DNA of 64,000 bases from Prauserella muralis (GCF_003202285.1 NZ_CM009984.1:60029-124028); one strand, 5' to 3'. Numbered from the stretch's first letter, positions 8,130 to 16,295 are shown. The notes: generated by a model from the sequence alone, not told the origin. Made by a program: numbers and translations.

Positions 8130-9830
8130 ATGTCGAACGCTGACCGCCGCGGGCTCGGCAGTCCCCACTGGTGGTGCGCGCTACCAGATGTGGCCGCTGC
8201 CGGGCCCGCGGCGGCCGCGCTGTCCACGGTGGGGGTCGTGGCGGCGCGGCATCCGAGTGGACGTCCCTGGTTGGTCACCGCAGCGCAGGCCCCGCCGCCG
8301 CACATCGTCGGCGGCGGCGCGCGTGCCGTGGCCGTGCTCGGCGCGGCCGTGTCCGCCGAGCTGCGCGTGACGCGCAAGAGAAGCCAGTGCGAGGTGCAGC
8401 AGTGGGCACGCCAGACCGGCAGCGCCCATGTGGTGACCTCCGAGCCGGGCGGCCGGGTGTGTGCGGTGGCCGACGCGGCCGGGTTCCGGCGGGTGTTCAC
8501 CGCGGTCGCCGGGGGCGTGGCGGTGGCAGCCAGCCACGCCGAGATCCTGCGACGGCTGATCGGCGCCCCGGTGGACCGTGCGTGGGTCGCGGCCAAGCTG
8601 GCGAGCCCGGAAATGCCCAGCGTGCTGCGCCAGGCCCGCTCACCGTTCGTGGGAGTCAGCCCGGTCCCGGCCGGATGCGTGGCCGAACTCGAGGGCCACA
8701 CGGTGCGGGTGCGGCCGTGGTGGGGCCCGCCGGAGCCGCAACTCTCGCTGTCTGAGGGCGCGCAGCTGCTGCGGGACGCGCTGACCCGGGCCGTGCGCGG
8801 GCGAGCCGACCACGGCGCAGGGCCGGTGTCGGTGCAGCTCTCCGGCGGCCTCGATTCCGCCGCGATCGCGCTGCTGGCCGCCGAGTCCGCTCCGCTGCTG
8901 GTCACCACCGCCGGGGCGTCCCCGGTCGATGACGACCTGGCCTGGGCGCGGCGCGTGGCGCACGAGATTGCGGGTGGTGAGCACCGTGTGCTCGGGGTGG
9001 GGGAGACGCCGCCGTTGTTCGCCGAGCTGGACCGCGCCGTCGCGGGGATGGACGAGCCGTGCTCGTTCGCCGCGGGCGCGGCACGGCAACGCCATGCCGC
9101 CGCCGTGCTGGCCGAGCGCGGCGTCGCCCTGCATGCCAACGGTCAGGGAGGCGACGAAGTGCTGCTGGCGCCGTGGGCGTTCCTGCCGGGCCTGCTGCAC
9201 CAGCAGCCGCGCCGCGGGTGGCGACAGCTGCGGGGCTTCGCCGCACTGCGGGGCCTGCGAGTCTGCTCCGTCCTGCGTGCGGCCATGGCCCCGCCCGTGA
9301 GCTTCGCGCGCTGGCTGGACGGTGCCCGAGCTGGGCTGCGCCGGGAGGTCACCGGGCCAGCCGCGGCGCTGGGGTGGGAGGCGCCGCCGCTGTTGCCGGA
9401 ATGGGCCAGCGACGAGGCAGCCGCGCTGGCCGCGACGGCGATCGCCGAGGCGGCACCGTCGCCGCTGCATCACGACGTGGCGGTGCACGCGGCGCTCACG
9501 CGCATCCGCGCCTCGGCCTACCGTGCCGCGCTGTACGCCGACGCCATGGCCGCGGCCGGTGTGCCGACGGTGATGCCGTTCTTCGACCACGACGTGCTCA
9601 CCGCGTGCCTGTCCACCAGAGCAGATCACCGCACCGACCCGTGGACGCCGAAACCGCTGCTCCGACAGGCTTTTCCCGAGTGGGAAGGGCTGCTGGCTCG
9701 ACGCACAAAGGGCCACTACAACACCGACATCTACCGGGGGCTGGAGCAGCCAGAAGGACCAGGTGCGCGATCTGCTCGCCGACTCGCGGCTGGTCGAGCT
9801 CGGCCTCATCGAGCGCCGCACGCTGCATGA
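8130..9830 (+). CDS. Lasso cyclase (asparagine synthetase-like, C protein), frameshifted near 3' end
   Basis: ATG 8130 lies 10 nt after the precursor stop. The uninterrupted frame gives 566 aa. An N-terminal glutamine-amidotransferase-like region is followed by the PP-loop SGGLDS (around residue 237) that adenylates the side-chain acid of the core before ring closure, and by the C-terminal signature RRTKGHYNTDIYRGL. After LEQ at 9747-9749 the frame turns into Arg/Ala-rich nonsense. Removing one C at 9750/9751 restores LEQQKDQVRDLLADSRL... to a stop at 9948, giving 605 aa, the usual family length. As read, the protein loses its last 60-70 residues. This is either a real inactivating mutation or a sequencing error in CAGCCAGAAG. 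Confidence 0.85.
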   Translation: MSNADRRGLGSPHWWCALPDVAAAGPAAAALSTVGVVAARHPSGRPWLVTAAQAPPPHIVGGGARAVAVLGAAVSAELRVTRKRSQCEVQQWARQTGSAHVVTSEPGGRVCAVADAAGFRRVFTAVAGGVAVAASHAEILRRLIGAPVDRAWVAAKLASPEMPSVLRQARSPFVGVSPVPAGCVAELEGHTVRVRPWWGPPEPQLSLSEGAQLLRDALTRAVRGRADHGAGPVSVQLSGGLDSAAIALLAAESAPLLVTTAGASPVDDDLAWARRVAHEIAGGEHRVLGVGETPPLFAELDRAVAGMDEPCSFAAGAARQRHAAAVLAERGVALHANGQGGDEVLLAPWAFLPGLLHQQPRRGWRQLRGFAALRGLRVCSVLRAAMAPPVSFARWLDGARAGLRREVTGPAAALGWEAPPLLPEWASDEAAALAATAIAEAAPSPLHHDVAVHAALTRIRASAYRAALYADAMAAAGVPTVMPFFDHDVLTACLSTRADHRTDPWTPKPLLRQAFPEWEGLLARRTKGHYNTDIYRGLEQPEGPGARSARRLAAGRARPHRAPHAA

Positions 9831-9948
9831 GCAGCTGGCGGAGTTCGGGCCGAATGGGCTGCCGCCCGCGTTCGTCACCGACCTCGTCGCACTGGAAGTC
9901 TGGCTGGGCCACCAGCCACCGCCACTGAGCTGGGGAGACCGATGCTGA
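9751..9948 (+). pseudogene. Displaced C-terminal part of the lasso cyclase
   Basis: In the +1 frame from 9751 the sequence reads QKDQVRDLLADSRLVELGLI and continues through a predicted helical region to LSWGDRC at the TGA 9946-9948. This matches the expected C-terminal extension of lasso cyclases after the KGHYNTDIYRGL motif. It has no ribosome-binding site of its own and overlaps the start of the RRE gene (ATG 9942), as expected if the intact cyclase were coupled to it. Confidence 0.7.
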
Positions 9949-10235
9949 AACCGCAATCTCGGCGCCGATGCCGCCCCGACGAGCCCCTGCGGCTCGGCCG
10001 CGCGGTGACCACCGCACCGGTCAGCGACGGCGTGATGCTCATCGACGAGCGCCGCGGCCACACGGTGCACCTCAACGCCACCGCCGCCCTCATGCTGCGC
10101 GCGCTGCTCACCGGCGGCCACGACAATGCAGTCACCGTGGTGCGCGGACGCTTCGGGGTCACCGAGGACACCGCACGCCACGACCTCGACCGGCTGCTAC
10201 GCGAGCTGACACGGCGCCGGCTGGTGCGGCGATGA
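9942..10235 (+). CDS. Lasso peptide RRE / PqqD-like leader-binding protein (B1)
   Basis: The protein is 97 aa from ATG 9942, inside the 3' end of the (restored) cyclase frame. It has the PqqD fold pattern: a beta-rich N-terminal half (VTTAPVSDGVMLIDERRGHTVHLNATAALML) followed by a helical winged-helix part with the typical D-x-L-L-x-E-L motif (DLDRLLRELTRRRLV). B1 proteins bind the YxxPxL leader and present the precursor to peptidase B2 and the cyclase. It is split from B2, as usual in Actinobacteria, and overlaps B2 (ATGA at 10232). Confidence 0.88.
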   Translation: MLKPQSRRRCRPDEPLRLGRAVTTAPVSDGVMLIDERRGHTVHLNATAALMLRALLTGGHDNAVTVVRGRFGVTEDTARHDLDRLLRELTRRRLVRR

Positions 10236-10681
10236 GCGCCCCGGTCGTGCTCGAACAGCAGGTCCCGCTCAGCCGCGGCGAGCGACTGCGCGCGCTGACC
10301 GCGGTGGCCACCGCCCGACTGCTGCTGGCGGCCACCCGCGCCCGGCCAGCCCGGCTACGGCGGCTGCTGCAGCTGCTCGTTCGCGAGGGACGTCCAGCGT
10401 CGCTGCCCATGGCGGTGCGCGCCCGCGCCGCCGTGGTCACGGTGTCGCTGCACGCCGCCAGCGACCACGGGTGCCTGCTGCGTTCGATCGCCATCCTGCT
10501 GGCCTGCCGGGCAGCCGGATACACGCTCACCTGGCGGGTCGGCGTCGTCTCACCACCCCCGGCATCGCACGCCTGGGTCGAGGCCGACGACACGCCGGTG
10601 GGCGAGCCGTTCGACCCGCGCCTGCTCTACAGCCCCATCATCACTGTCCGACCCTGCGGAAAGGGGACGCTGCCACGATGA
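10232..10681 (+). CDS. Lasso peptide leader peptidase (transglutaminase-like, B2)
   Basis: The protein is 149 aa from ATG 10232, overlapping the B1 stop. The catalytic triad of the transglutaminase-like cysteine proteases is visible: Cys81 in SDHGCLLRS, His113 in PASHAWVE and Asp128 in FDPRLL. B2 removes the leader after the conserved penultimate Thr, using ATP-independent cysteine protease chemistry. Length and motif spacing are normal for the family. It overlaps the methyltransferase start (ATGA, 10678), so A-C-B1-B2-M form one operon. Confidence 0.9.
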   Translation: MSAPVVLEQQVPLSRGERLRALTAVATARLLLAATRARPARLRRLLQLLVREGRPASLPMAVRARAAVVTVSLHAASDHGCLLRSIAILLACRAAGYTLTWRVGVVSPPPASHAWVEADDTPVGEPFDPRLLYSPIITVRPCGKGTLPR

Positions 10682-11865
10682 GCACCTTCACCGACCACAC
10701 CACCGACCTGGGCGACCGCCTACGCGCATACGCGGCCGGGCTGCGCAAGCTCGGCGCGATCCGCAGCGACACGGTGGAGGAGGCCTTCGCCACCGTGCCG
10801 CGGCACCGATTCCTGCGCTCGTTCTACTACCGATCCGACCGCATCACCCTCACACCCGGCACGCTGCCGCCCGAGCAGCTGCTGGACGTCATCTATGCCA
10901 ACAACGCGCTGTTCACCCATGACGGCAGCGACGGCGACCCGACCTCGTCGTCGTCCGGGCCGAGCGTGATGGCGCGAATGCTGGAAGCGCTGCAGCTGCG
11001 GCCGGGCCTGCGCGTGCTGGAGATCGGCGCCGGAACCGGATACAACGCCGCGCTGATCACCACCATCACCGGGGCCGAGGTCACCACCATCGAAGCGGGC
11101 CGCGTCGCCGCGACCGGCGCCGCCGCCGCGCTCGCCGAGCTGGGACTGGACGATCGGGTACGGGTCGTGCACGGCGACGGCTATCGCGGCACCCCAGGAA
11201 GCGAGCGCTACGACCGGATCATCGTCACCTGCGGCATCGCCGGTATCCCGACCGGCTGGCTGGACCAGCTCACCGACGACGGCCTCATCCTGGCACCGCT
11301 CGCGCACGCCGGTGTGCATCCGATCGTGGCCGCCCGCCGCCCGGCGGGACCCGCGGGACCGCTCAACGGGCGCTGCGTGCTGTGGGCCGATTTCATGCCC
11401 GCGGCCGGGCCGCTGCGGCCCGCCGAACTCGTCACGCACGACCCCCGCGTCGCGATCCCGGCCCTGCAGGTGCGCCGCCTGCCCACCGCAGCACCCGCCC
11501 TGCAGCTGCCCCAATACAACGACCTGTCGTTCTTTCTCGGCGCCCGCGACACCCTCACCAGCCGGGCCTATCTCGATCACCGCGACTTCGTCGCCGCGCA
11601 CGGGGCCACCGCGCTGGTCGACGGCGATTCGGCGGCCTGGGTGCAACAGACTGGCGACGTCCTGCTCGCCGGCGCCGAGGCCGTCACCTCGCGTCTGTGT
11701 GACCGTCTGGCCGACCTCGTCGCCACGTGGCAGGCCAGCGGGCAGCCCACCGCGGCGGGCTGGTCGACGCAGCTGCAACCACACCCGGCGACCGCGCACG
11801 CACCGCTGATGACGCCGACCCGCTGGGTGCCGCCCACGACCCCCGGCTCCGGGCAAGGCCGCTGA
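10678..11865 (+). CDS. Lasso-associated protein-L-isoaspartate O-methyltransferase homologue
   Basis: The protein is 395 aa from ATG 10678. SAM-binding motif I is VLEIGAGTGYNAALI (113-127), followed by an acidic motif II (TTIEAGR) and a post-I GDGYRG segment, giving the PIMT family pattern. About 180 extra C-terminal residues beyond the catalytic domain are typical of the RiPP-associated PIMTs rather than the 210-aa housekeeping repair enzyme. In PIMT-containing lasso clusters (cellulonodin-2 and lihuanodin are established examples), the enzyme methylates an Asp side chain of the folded lasso, which then collapses to an aspartimide. Asp10-Gly11 or Asp12-Ala13 of the core are candidate targets here. 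The product chemistry is inferred. Confidence 0.88.
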   Translation: MSTFTDHTTDLGDRLRAYAAGLRKLGAIRSDTVEEAFATVPRHRFLRSFYYRSDRITLTPGTLPPEQLLDVIYANNALFTHDGSDGDPTSSSSGPSVMARMLEALQLRPGLRVLEIGAGTGYNAALITTITGAEVTTIEAGRVAATGAAAALAELGLDDRVRVVHGDGYRGTPGSERYDRIIVTCGIAGIPTGWLDQLTDDGLILAPLAHAGVHPIVAARRPAGPAGPLNGRCVLWADFMPAAGPLRPAELVTHDPRVAIPALQVRRLPTAAPALQLPQYNDLSFFLGARDTLTSRAYLDHRDFVAAHGATALVDGDSAAWVQQTGDVLLAGAEAVTSRLCDRLADLVATWQASGQPTAAGWSTQLQPHPATAHAPLMTPTRWVPPTTPGSGQGR

Positions 11866-11972
11866 ACCCCGGGCAACCGGCTTGAACGCAGCACAGGCCC
11901 CGGCGGATGACCCCACCGGGCTGCGTCCTGCTCGCGGTCGGCTCGCGGTCCTCACAGCGCTTCCACTGCCCT

Positions 11973-11992
11973 GCGAAACCGGGCGTTTTCGC
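11973..11992. terminator. Hairpin between convergent genes
   Basis: GCGAAA and TTTTCGC flank a short GC-rich loop between the methyltransferase gene (+) and the DNA ligase gene (-). The A/T-bordered stem could terminate transcription in either direction. The stem is short, so the call is tentative. Confidence 0.4.
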
Positions 11993-12037
11993 GCTCGGTG
12001 CTGGCATGACCAGCGGTAACCCCCGCGTGGGAGTGGG

Positions 12038-13012
12038 TCACGCGCGCCGTGTCTCGCCGGGTTCGCGGTCCGGACGGAGTCCGCGCCAGGAGGGGTGGCG
12101 CAGCCTGCCGTCGCCGGTCCACTGTCGGTGCTCGACCTCGCCGACCAGCACCGGCTCGACCCAGGTGGCGCGGCGCGCGTACTCGCGGGGGATCGCGACG
12201 TCGAACGGGCTGGTCGGCCGCTGCAGCGGTCGTAGCCGATGGAGCATGTCGGCCAGCGCGTGGTCGCTGAATCCGGTGCCCACGTGTCCGGCATAGATCA
12301 GCCGGTTCTGGTCGTCGTGCACCCCGAGCAGCAGCGATCCCAGCGACCCGGCGCGGCGGCCTTCGCCGGGTGTCCAGCCGCCGATGATGACCTCCTGGGT
12401 GAGCCGCAGCGGGGTTTTGATCCAGTCGCGGGAGCGGCGGCCGGGCTGGTAGCGGGAGTCCAGCCGCTTCGCGACCAGGCCTTCGAGGCCGTACTCGGCG
12501 GCGACGTCGAGCAGCGCCTGGCCCTCGACGTGGGTGTAGTGATCCGGGGTGCGCACCCGCGGCGGATCGTCGAGGTTGAGCTCGGCGAGCCGGTCCCGCC
12601 GCTGGTGGTAGGGCTCGCCGAGCAGGCTGCGGCCGCCTGCCTGCAGCAGGTCGAATGCGTAGAAGGCGACGGGGTAGTCGCGCAGCAGGCGTTCGGTGGG
12701 CTGGCGGACGTGCATGCGGGCCTGCAGTCGGCCGAAATCCGGACGTCCTGCCGCATCGAGGGTGACGATTTCGCCGTCCAGCAGGACGGGCTGCCGCAGC
12801 AGGCTGGTCAGTTGTCGCAGCTCGGGGTAGGTGGCGGTGATCGTGCGCTGGTTGCGCGACCACGCCGTGAGCGTGTCGCCGTCGACGGCCACGATCGCGC
12901 GGACGCCGTCCCATTTGAACTCATACGCCCACCCCGATCCGCTGGGCAGTTCACCCAGGGTGGCCAGCATCGGCGCGACAGGATCCACCCGGCTGATTTT
13001 CACCTGGCGCAA
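12038..13012 (-). CDS. ATP-dependent DNA ligase (LigD-ligase/LigC type)
   Basis: The protein is 324 aa. Motif I EFKWDGVRA near residues 31-39 carries the Lys that is adenylylated. LLDGEIV (motif III), FYAFDLL (motif IIIa), EGLVAKRLDSRY (motif IV) and DWIKTPL (motif V) follow in order, then an OB-fold domain with the VGTGFSD signature. It lacks polymerase, nuclease and Ku-bridge domains, so it resembles stand-alone ligases used in non-homologous end joining or repair. The start is uncertain: TTG 13012 or GTG 13003, neither with a clear ribosome-binding site. No ku gene is nearby. It is convergent to the lasso operon. Confidence 0.9.
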   Translation of the reverse strand: MRQVKISRVDPVAPMLATLGELPSGSGWAYEFKWDGVRAIVAVDGDTLTAWSRNQRTITATYPELRQLTSLLRQPVLLDGEIVTLDAAGRPDFGRLQARMHVRQPTERLLRDYPVAFYAFDLLQAGGRSLLGEPYHQRRDRLAELNLDDPPRVRTPDHYTHVEGQALLDVAAEYGLEGLVAKRLDSRYQPGRRSRDWIKTPLRLTQEVIIGGWTPGEGRRAGSLGSLLLGVHDDQNRLIYAGHVGTGFSDHALADMLHRLRPLQRPTSPFDVAIPREYARRATWVEPVLVGEVEHRQWTGDGRLRHPSWRGLRPDREPGETRRA

Positions 13013-13266
13013 CCGGCGGCGCAGGGCGTCTCACCCGGGCAGGCACGGGCCGCGGCCGAGGCCGCGGTGTGACCGTGTGCTCGCGGGCGGGCGGCTCGTA
13101 GGGCGGGAGCGGCACGAGGGGATCCATGTTCCGTGCGACGGGGGCGCGCCAGGTGGCGCTCCCGGGTTCACGCGAACGTGGCCAGCCCCGCCCAGGCGCG
13201 CACGGGCGGCCGAGGTCAACGGCGGTGTCTGGCCCTACAGGTGCCGCCCGTGCCACCGTGAAGCTC

Positions 13267-13467
13267 ATGACCAGTGACCGCAGTCTGTGCTCGTGGCCGG
13301 ACGAGGCCGCCGCAGTGCCCGCGCGGGCCGCGCTCTTGCGCATCGCCCTGGCCGAGTGGGACGCCGGGCGGGCTGGCCGGGTCGGCGAGCAGGCCGGGCT
13401 GGCCACCGCGCGCACGATCGTGGCGGAGTTGACCGGCCTGCCCGCCATCGGCGAGGCCGCGCCGTGA
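13267..13467 (+). CDS. Hypothetical small protein (weak)
   Basis: The protein is 66 aa from ATG 13267 (GTG 13258 also in frame). It is Ala-rich and helical (ARAALLRIALAEWDAGRAGRVGEQAG). On the opposite strand, a frame starting at 13575 reads GDIDAVWMLLLAWQADIDSE and also looks protein-like for its first 37 residues before degenerating. Only one of the two can be real over the overlap, and I cannot decide. Confidence 0.35.
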   Translation: MTSDRSLCSWPDEAAAVPARAALLRIALAEWDAGRAGRVGEQAGLATARTIVAELTGLPAIGEAAP

Positions 13468-13785
13468 CCGCAGAGCGTTCAGGGTCTGTGCGCTGAGCGG
13501 TGGCGGCAGCGGTTCGCTGTCGATGTCGGCCTGCCACGCCAGCAGCAACATCCACACCGCGTCGATGTCGCCCACGATCGGCCTCCCGCGAGGTTGTCCC
13601 CGTGTCAGTCGACAACACCGCGACCGCCGTTACCCCGAGATCCGTACTCGGGTTGCAGGCGGCGCCCACACCCGGCGAGTGAGTGTCCGTCCCTGGGCCC
13701 CGCCGCACCGGATGAGCTGGGACAACGCCGATGCTATTCCGATCGTCATAAGGTTGATCGGCATAAGCATCGACTCTGAGGGGGC
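13468..13785. other. Gap of about 318 nt
   Basis: No convincing rightward gene. A leftward frame from GTG/ATG 13575 gives about 37 protein-like residues (start MGDIDAVWMLLLAWQADIDS) and then reads into the antisense of the preceding small frame. The right part holds a long imperfect inverted repeat, listed separately. Confidence 0.4.
13729..13772. promoter_or_regulatory. Long inverted repeat upstream of the 13786 gene
   Basis: CGATGCTATTCCGATC (13729-13744) and GATCGGCATAAGCATCG (13756-13772) form a near-perfect inverted repeat around 11 nt. It ends just before the GAGGGGG ribosome-binding site. GATCGGCATAAG resembles TATCGGCATGAAG near the XRE gene at 14459, so both may be operators of that regulator. 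Confidence 0.5.
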
Positions 13786-14121
13786 ATGATGATCCCTGAC
13801 CAGTTGGCCGAGCGCATCGTCGCGGCCAAGAAGTTCGCGACGGCGGCACTCAACGACGTCGACCTGTCCCCGTCCCCGGTCCGCGACCGCGCTGCGCACG
13901 AGCGGCAGGCCAGCCAGATGGACACCTACGCCCGGGCACTGGATGCCCTGGCGGAGCTGTTCCAGCAGGCCCGGGACGCGCTGACACCGGATGCTCCAGG
14001 GTGGCTGCCGGTCGCGCTGGCCTCGGCCGCCGAGGGCGAACGTGCCCACGCCCAGAGATACCGCGACTACGCCGAGGCCGAGCGGCGCGGCGCAGCCATT
14101 CCCGGTCACGCCGAGCGGTAA
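13786..14121 (+). CDS. Hypothetical helical protein
   Basis: The protein is 111 aa, starting at either of two adjacent ATG codons after GAGGGGG. It is entirely helical, with Ala/Glu/Arg periodicity, a predicted antiparallel helical hairpin and no membrane segment. It is convergent with the XRE gene at 14166-14459 and lies directly behind a long palindrome, so it may be a target of that regulator. The function is unknown. Confidence 0.6.
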   Translation: MMIPDQLAERIVAAKKFATAALNDVDLSPSPVRDRAAHERQASQMDTYARALDALAELFQQARDALTPDAPGWLPVALASAAEGERAHAQRYRDYAEAERRGAAIPGHAER

Positions 14122-14165
14122 CGGCGCAAGACCCGGCGGCGTACCCTCGTCCGGGGCGGCGTGTC

Positions 14166-14459
14166 TTAGGCGTCGGGGTCTTTGCCCGGGGGCGGGGCGG
14201 GCAGGTTCGCCATGATCTCGCCGAGGTCCATCTCCAGGGCGTGCACGATGCGGGCCAGGACAAGGATCGAGGGATTGGTCTCGGCACGCTCGATCTCGCC
14301 GATGTAGGTCCAGTGCACGCGAGCGCGGCGGCCGAGCCGCTCCAGGCTCCAGGGCTTGGGCTGCTTGCCCTGGCGGGCCGCGCGGAGACGTTCCCCCAGC
14401 ACACGAGCGAACTCCGAGGGCTGCTCGTCGGAGTCTGGGGTCGGCTCGTGGCGGGACAT
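14166..14459 (-). CDS. XRE-family helix-turn-helix regulator
   Basis: The protein is 97 aa. Residues 17-85 form a Cro/C1-type helix-turn-helix (LGERLRAARQGK...SLERLGRRARVHWTYIGEIERAETNPSILVLARIVHALEMDLGEI), with recognition helix around VHWTYIGEIERA. The ends are short and disordered. A 14-nt palindrome lies 9 nt upstream of its ATG, which fits autoregulation. It is divergent from the GNAT-like gene at 14607, a plausible target. Confidence 0.85.
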   Translation of the reverse strand: MSRHEPTPDSDEQPSEFARVLGERLRAARQGKQPKPWSLERLGRRARVHWTYIGEIERAETNPSILVLARIVHALEMDLGEIMANLPAPPPGKDPDA

Positions 14460-14467
14460 GGCCCGCT

Positions 14468-14481
14468 ATGCCTATCGGCAT
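14468..14481. promoter_or_regulatory. Palindromic operator candidate
   Basis: ATGCCTATCGGCAT is an inverted repeat (ATGCC-TATC-GGCAT) in the divergent promoter region between the XRE gene and the GNAT-like gene. Part of it recurs in the inverted repeat at 13729-13772. Confidence 0.5.
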
Positions 14482-14606
14482 GAAGTGGATCAAGCCAGAG
14501 GCGATCACCACAAGGTGACAGACCTTATGTCTATCGTCTTAAATCGGCAGTAGGGGCAGCTCGCCGCACCGGTGCTGCCGCCGCGTGGGGAGCTGGAGGG
14601 TCTGCC

Positions 14607-15326
14607 ATGTATGCGACGCCACCGTGGGAGCCGACGGCGATCAAGGTGACCACGGTCAACCACGCGTACTGGTGGCAGATCGGCGAGGTCGAGGATTGGC
14701 CGGTGCGCTGGACGGTGCAGCTCGCCGTGGCAAATGACAGTCGCCTGGTGTGCCCGCCGGACGTGCGCTACGTCGGCGAGATCGAGCTGGCCGTGGCCGA
14801 GCTGACCGAGGATGCGCATCACCTGCCGTCAGGCGCGGCAGGCACGTGGGCGCGGGAATTCCTGGCCGAGGCTGTCACCGCGCCCGGCAGCGGCGTGCTC
14901 GTCGAGGAGCTGGACCAGCGGCTGGCCCCTGGGCCGGCGGCGGCCGTGCTGCTACACCGCATGTACCTGGCCGACGCCTGGCGCGGGTGCGGCCTGGCCC
15001 CGGCGTTGCTGTCGGCGGCGCTGCGCCGCTTCGTCCCGATGGCCCGGCTGGCGGCGCGCCGGGTTCGCCCGGCCGATCTGGCTGAGCTGGTGCCGGGCTT
15101 GACCCGTGTCGAGACCGAATCCGCGGCCCGGCACGCGGCCCGGCTGCTGGAGCGGGCCGGGTTCGCCGTCTGGAATGGGGTGCACGTGGCAGGACTGCAC
15201 GATGCGCCCCACTACGGCCGGCTGGTCGAGTACGTCACCGGCCAGGAACTGGAGGACGCCATCGACAGCTTCTTCAGCACCGACACCGACGACGGCGACG
15301 AAACCCCGTGGTCGGAGTGCTCATGA
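14607..15326 (+). CDS. GNAT-like acetyltransferase-fold protein
   Basis: The protein is 239 aa from ATG 14607 with GGAGGGT upstream. The middle carries a GNAT motif A-like segment, LHRMYLADAWRGCGLAPALLSAALRRF, where R-G-C-G-L-A corresponds to the acetyl-CoA pyrophosphate loop. The C-terminal part has a motif B-like RLLERAGFAVW. It resembles the protein encoded at 49745-50395 in layout (EVTEQWQGHGLAAALLAGSLRMM and LLERIGFWRW). Substrates are unknown. It overlaps the next small gene by ATGA. Confidence 0.65.
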   Translation: MYATPPWEPTAIKVTTVNHAYWWQIGEVEDWPVRWTVQLAVANDSRLVCPPDVRYVGEIELAVAELTEDAHHLPSGAAGTWAREFLAEAVTAPGSGVLVEELDQRLAPGPAAAVLLHRMYLADAWRGCGLAPALLSAALRRFVPMARLAARRVRPADLAELVPGLTRVETESAARHAARLLERAGFAVWNGVHVAGLHDAPHYGRLVEYVTGQELEDAIDSFFSTDTDDGDETPWSECS

Positions 15327-15613
15327 CCGATGCCCACCCGGCACGCACCAGCGCACCGGCCGACGGCACGACCCGGCTCGTGGCCGCCCGGCTGCGCCCC
15401 GGCATCCTCCTGCCCAGCGGCCGCATCACCGGCGAGACCGACCGCATAGTGCATCTGTTCCCGCTCCCGCTCGGCGCAGCCCGGCCTGACCGGCTCACCT
15501 CGCTGTGCGGCGAGCTGGTGATCACCCCTGGCATCGCCGAGGTACTCACGCGCCTCGGCGGTATGCCCTGCGCAGCGTGTCTCGCACTGGCCACCGGCGT
15601 GGCGTCCGGGTAG
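15323..15613 (+). CDS. Hypothetical small Cys-containing protein
   Basis: The protein is 96 aa from ATG 15323, overlapping the previous stop. It has one Cys in LTSLCGELV and a C-terminal CAAC motif (GMPCAACLALATG), the pattern of a small zinc-binding or zinc-ribbon-like protein. It is translationally coupled to the GNAT-like gene. Families of this type are common and uncharacterised in Pseudonocardiaceae-like genomes (my recollection). Confidence 0.6.
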   Translation: MTDAHPARTSAPADGTTRLVAARLRPGILLPSGRITGETDRIVHLFPLPLGAARPDRLTSLCGELVITPGIAEVLTRLGGMPCAACLALATGVASG

Positions 15614-15750
15614 CCCCCTGCCCGGCCGCCCGGCATCGCGGCCCCGCGCTGTCCTCCCCCTCTCGCGCGGGGCCGCGATGCAGCCCCTCACCTGCCTGGT
15701 CCTCGTCGCGTTGGGGGGGAAGAGTCGGTGCTCGGGCGCATACTGGGCCG

Positions 15751-16065
15751 GTGAGCGCTGAGCCGATCCCGCTGTTCCCGGTGAACCGGGTCGATCCGCC
15801 CCGGTTCGCCGCCGCCCAGCACCGCCTCTTCGCCGGGATGAACCTGCGCATCGGCACCTCGGCCACCGTCCATGGCGTGACCTGGCGAGACTGGATCAAC
15901 GGCCTGACGTTGCCCGCCCCCGCCTGCAGGCAAGGCTGGTCCGGACTCGGCGCCGCCGGTGAACTGCTGCCGACCACCCACTGGGTCACGTGCCGCAAGT
16001 GTCAACGCATCCTCGGACCCGACGGACCCGACCAGGACCAGGCCCCGTTGTTCGAGCTGCACTGA
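15751..16065 (+). CDS. Hypothetical small Cys-containing protein
   Basis: The protein is 104 aa from GTG 15751. The C-terminal half has Cys in APACRQGWSG and a CRKC motif in THWVTCRKCQRILG, again resembling a zinc-binding knuckle. The N-terminus has a VNRVDPPRFAAAQHRLF segment. It is separated from the previous gene by a gap of about 140 nt, so it may have its own promoter. No family is recognised. Confidence 0.55.
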   Translation: MSAEPIPLFPVNRVDPPRFAAAQHRLFAGMNLRIGTSATVHGVTWRDWINGLTLPAPACRQGWSGLGAAGELLPTTHWVTCRKCQRILGPDGPDQDQAPLFELH

Positions 16066-16295
16066 CCAACACCTCGCCGCGCGGCCCGCGGTGCGTGCGC
16101 AGTCGCCGGCGCGGCGACGCAGCGGCCGGGCCGCGGTGTGGCTATGCTGTGCGCGGCGGCGCGCCCGCCCGATTCCCAGCCGAGCGTGGACCCACGCAGC
16201 TCGGCGACGTGGACAAGGTGTCTCCGACCCAGCGCAGCCGTCGCTGACCTGGTCTCCAGCGGCATGGGCGTGGGCATGCCGTGTGAGGAGTTCCT

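Noticed and set aside
13216..13575. Leftward frame starting MGDIDAVWMLLLAWQADIDS
   Set aside because: The first 37 residues are plausible, but the rest is low-quality and overlaps another small frame; kept only as a note in the gap entry.
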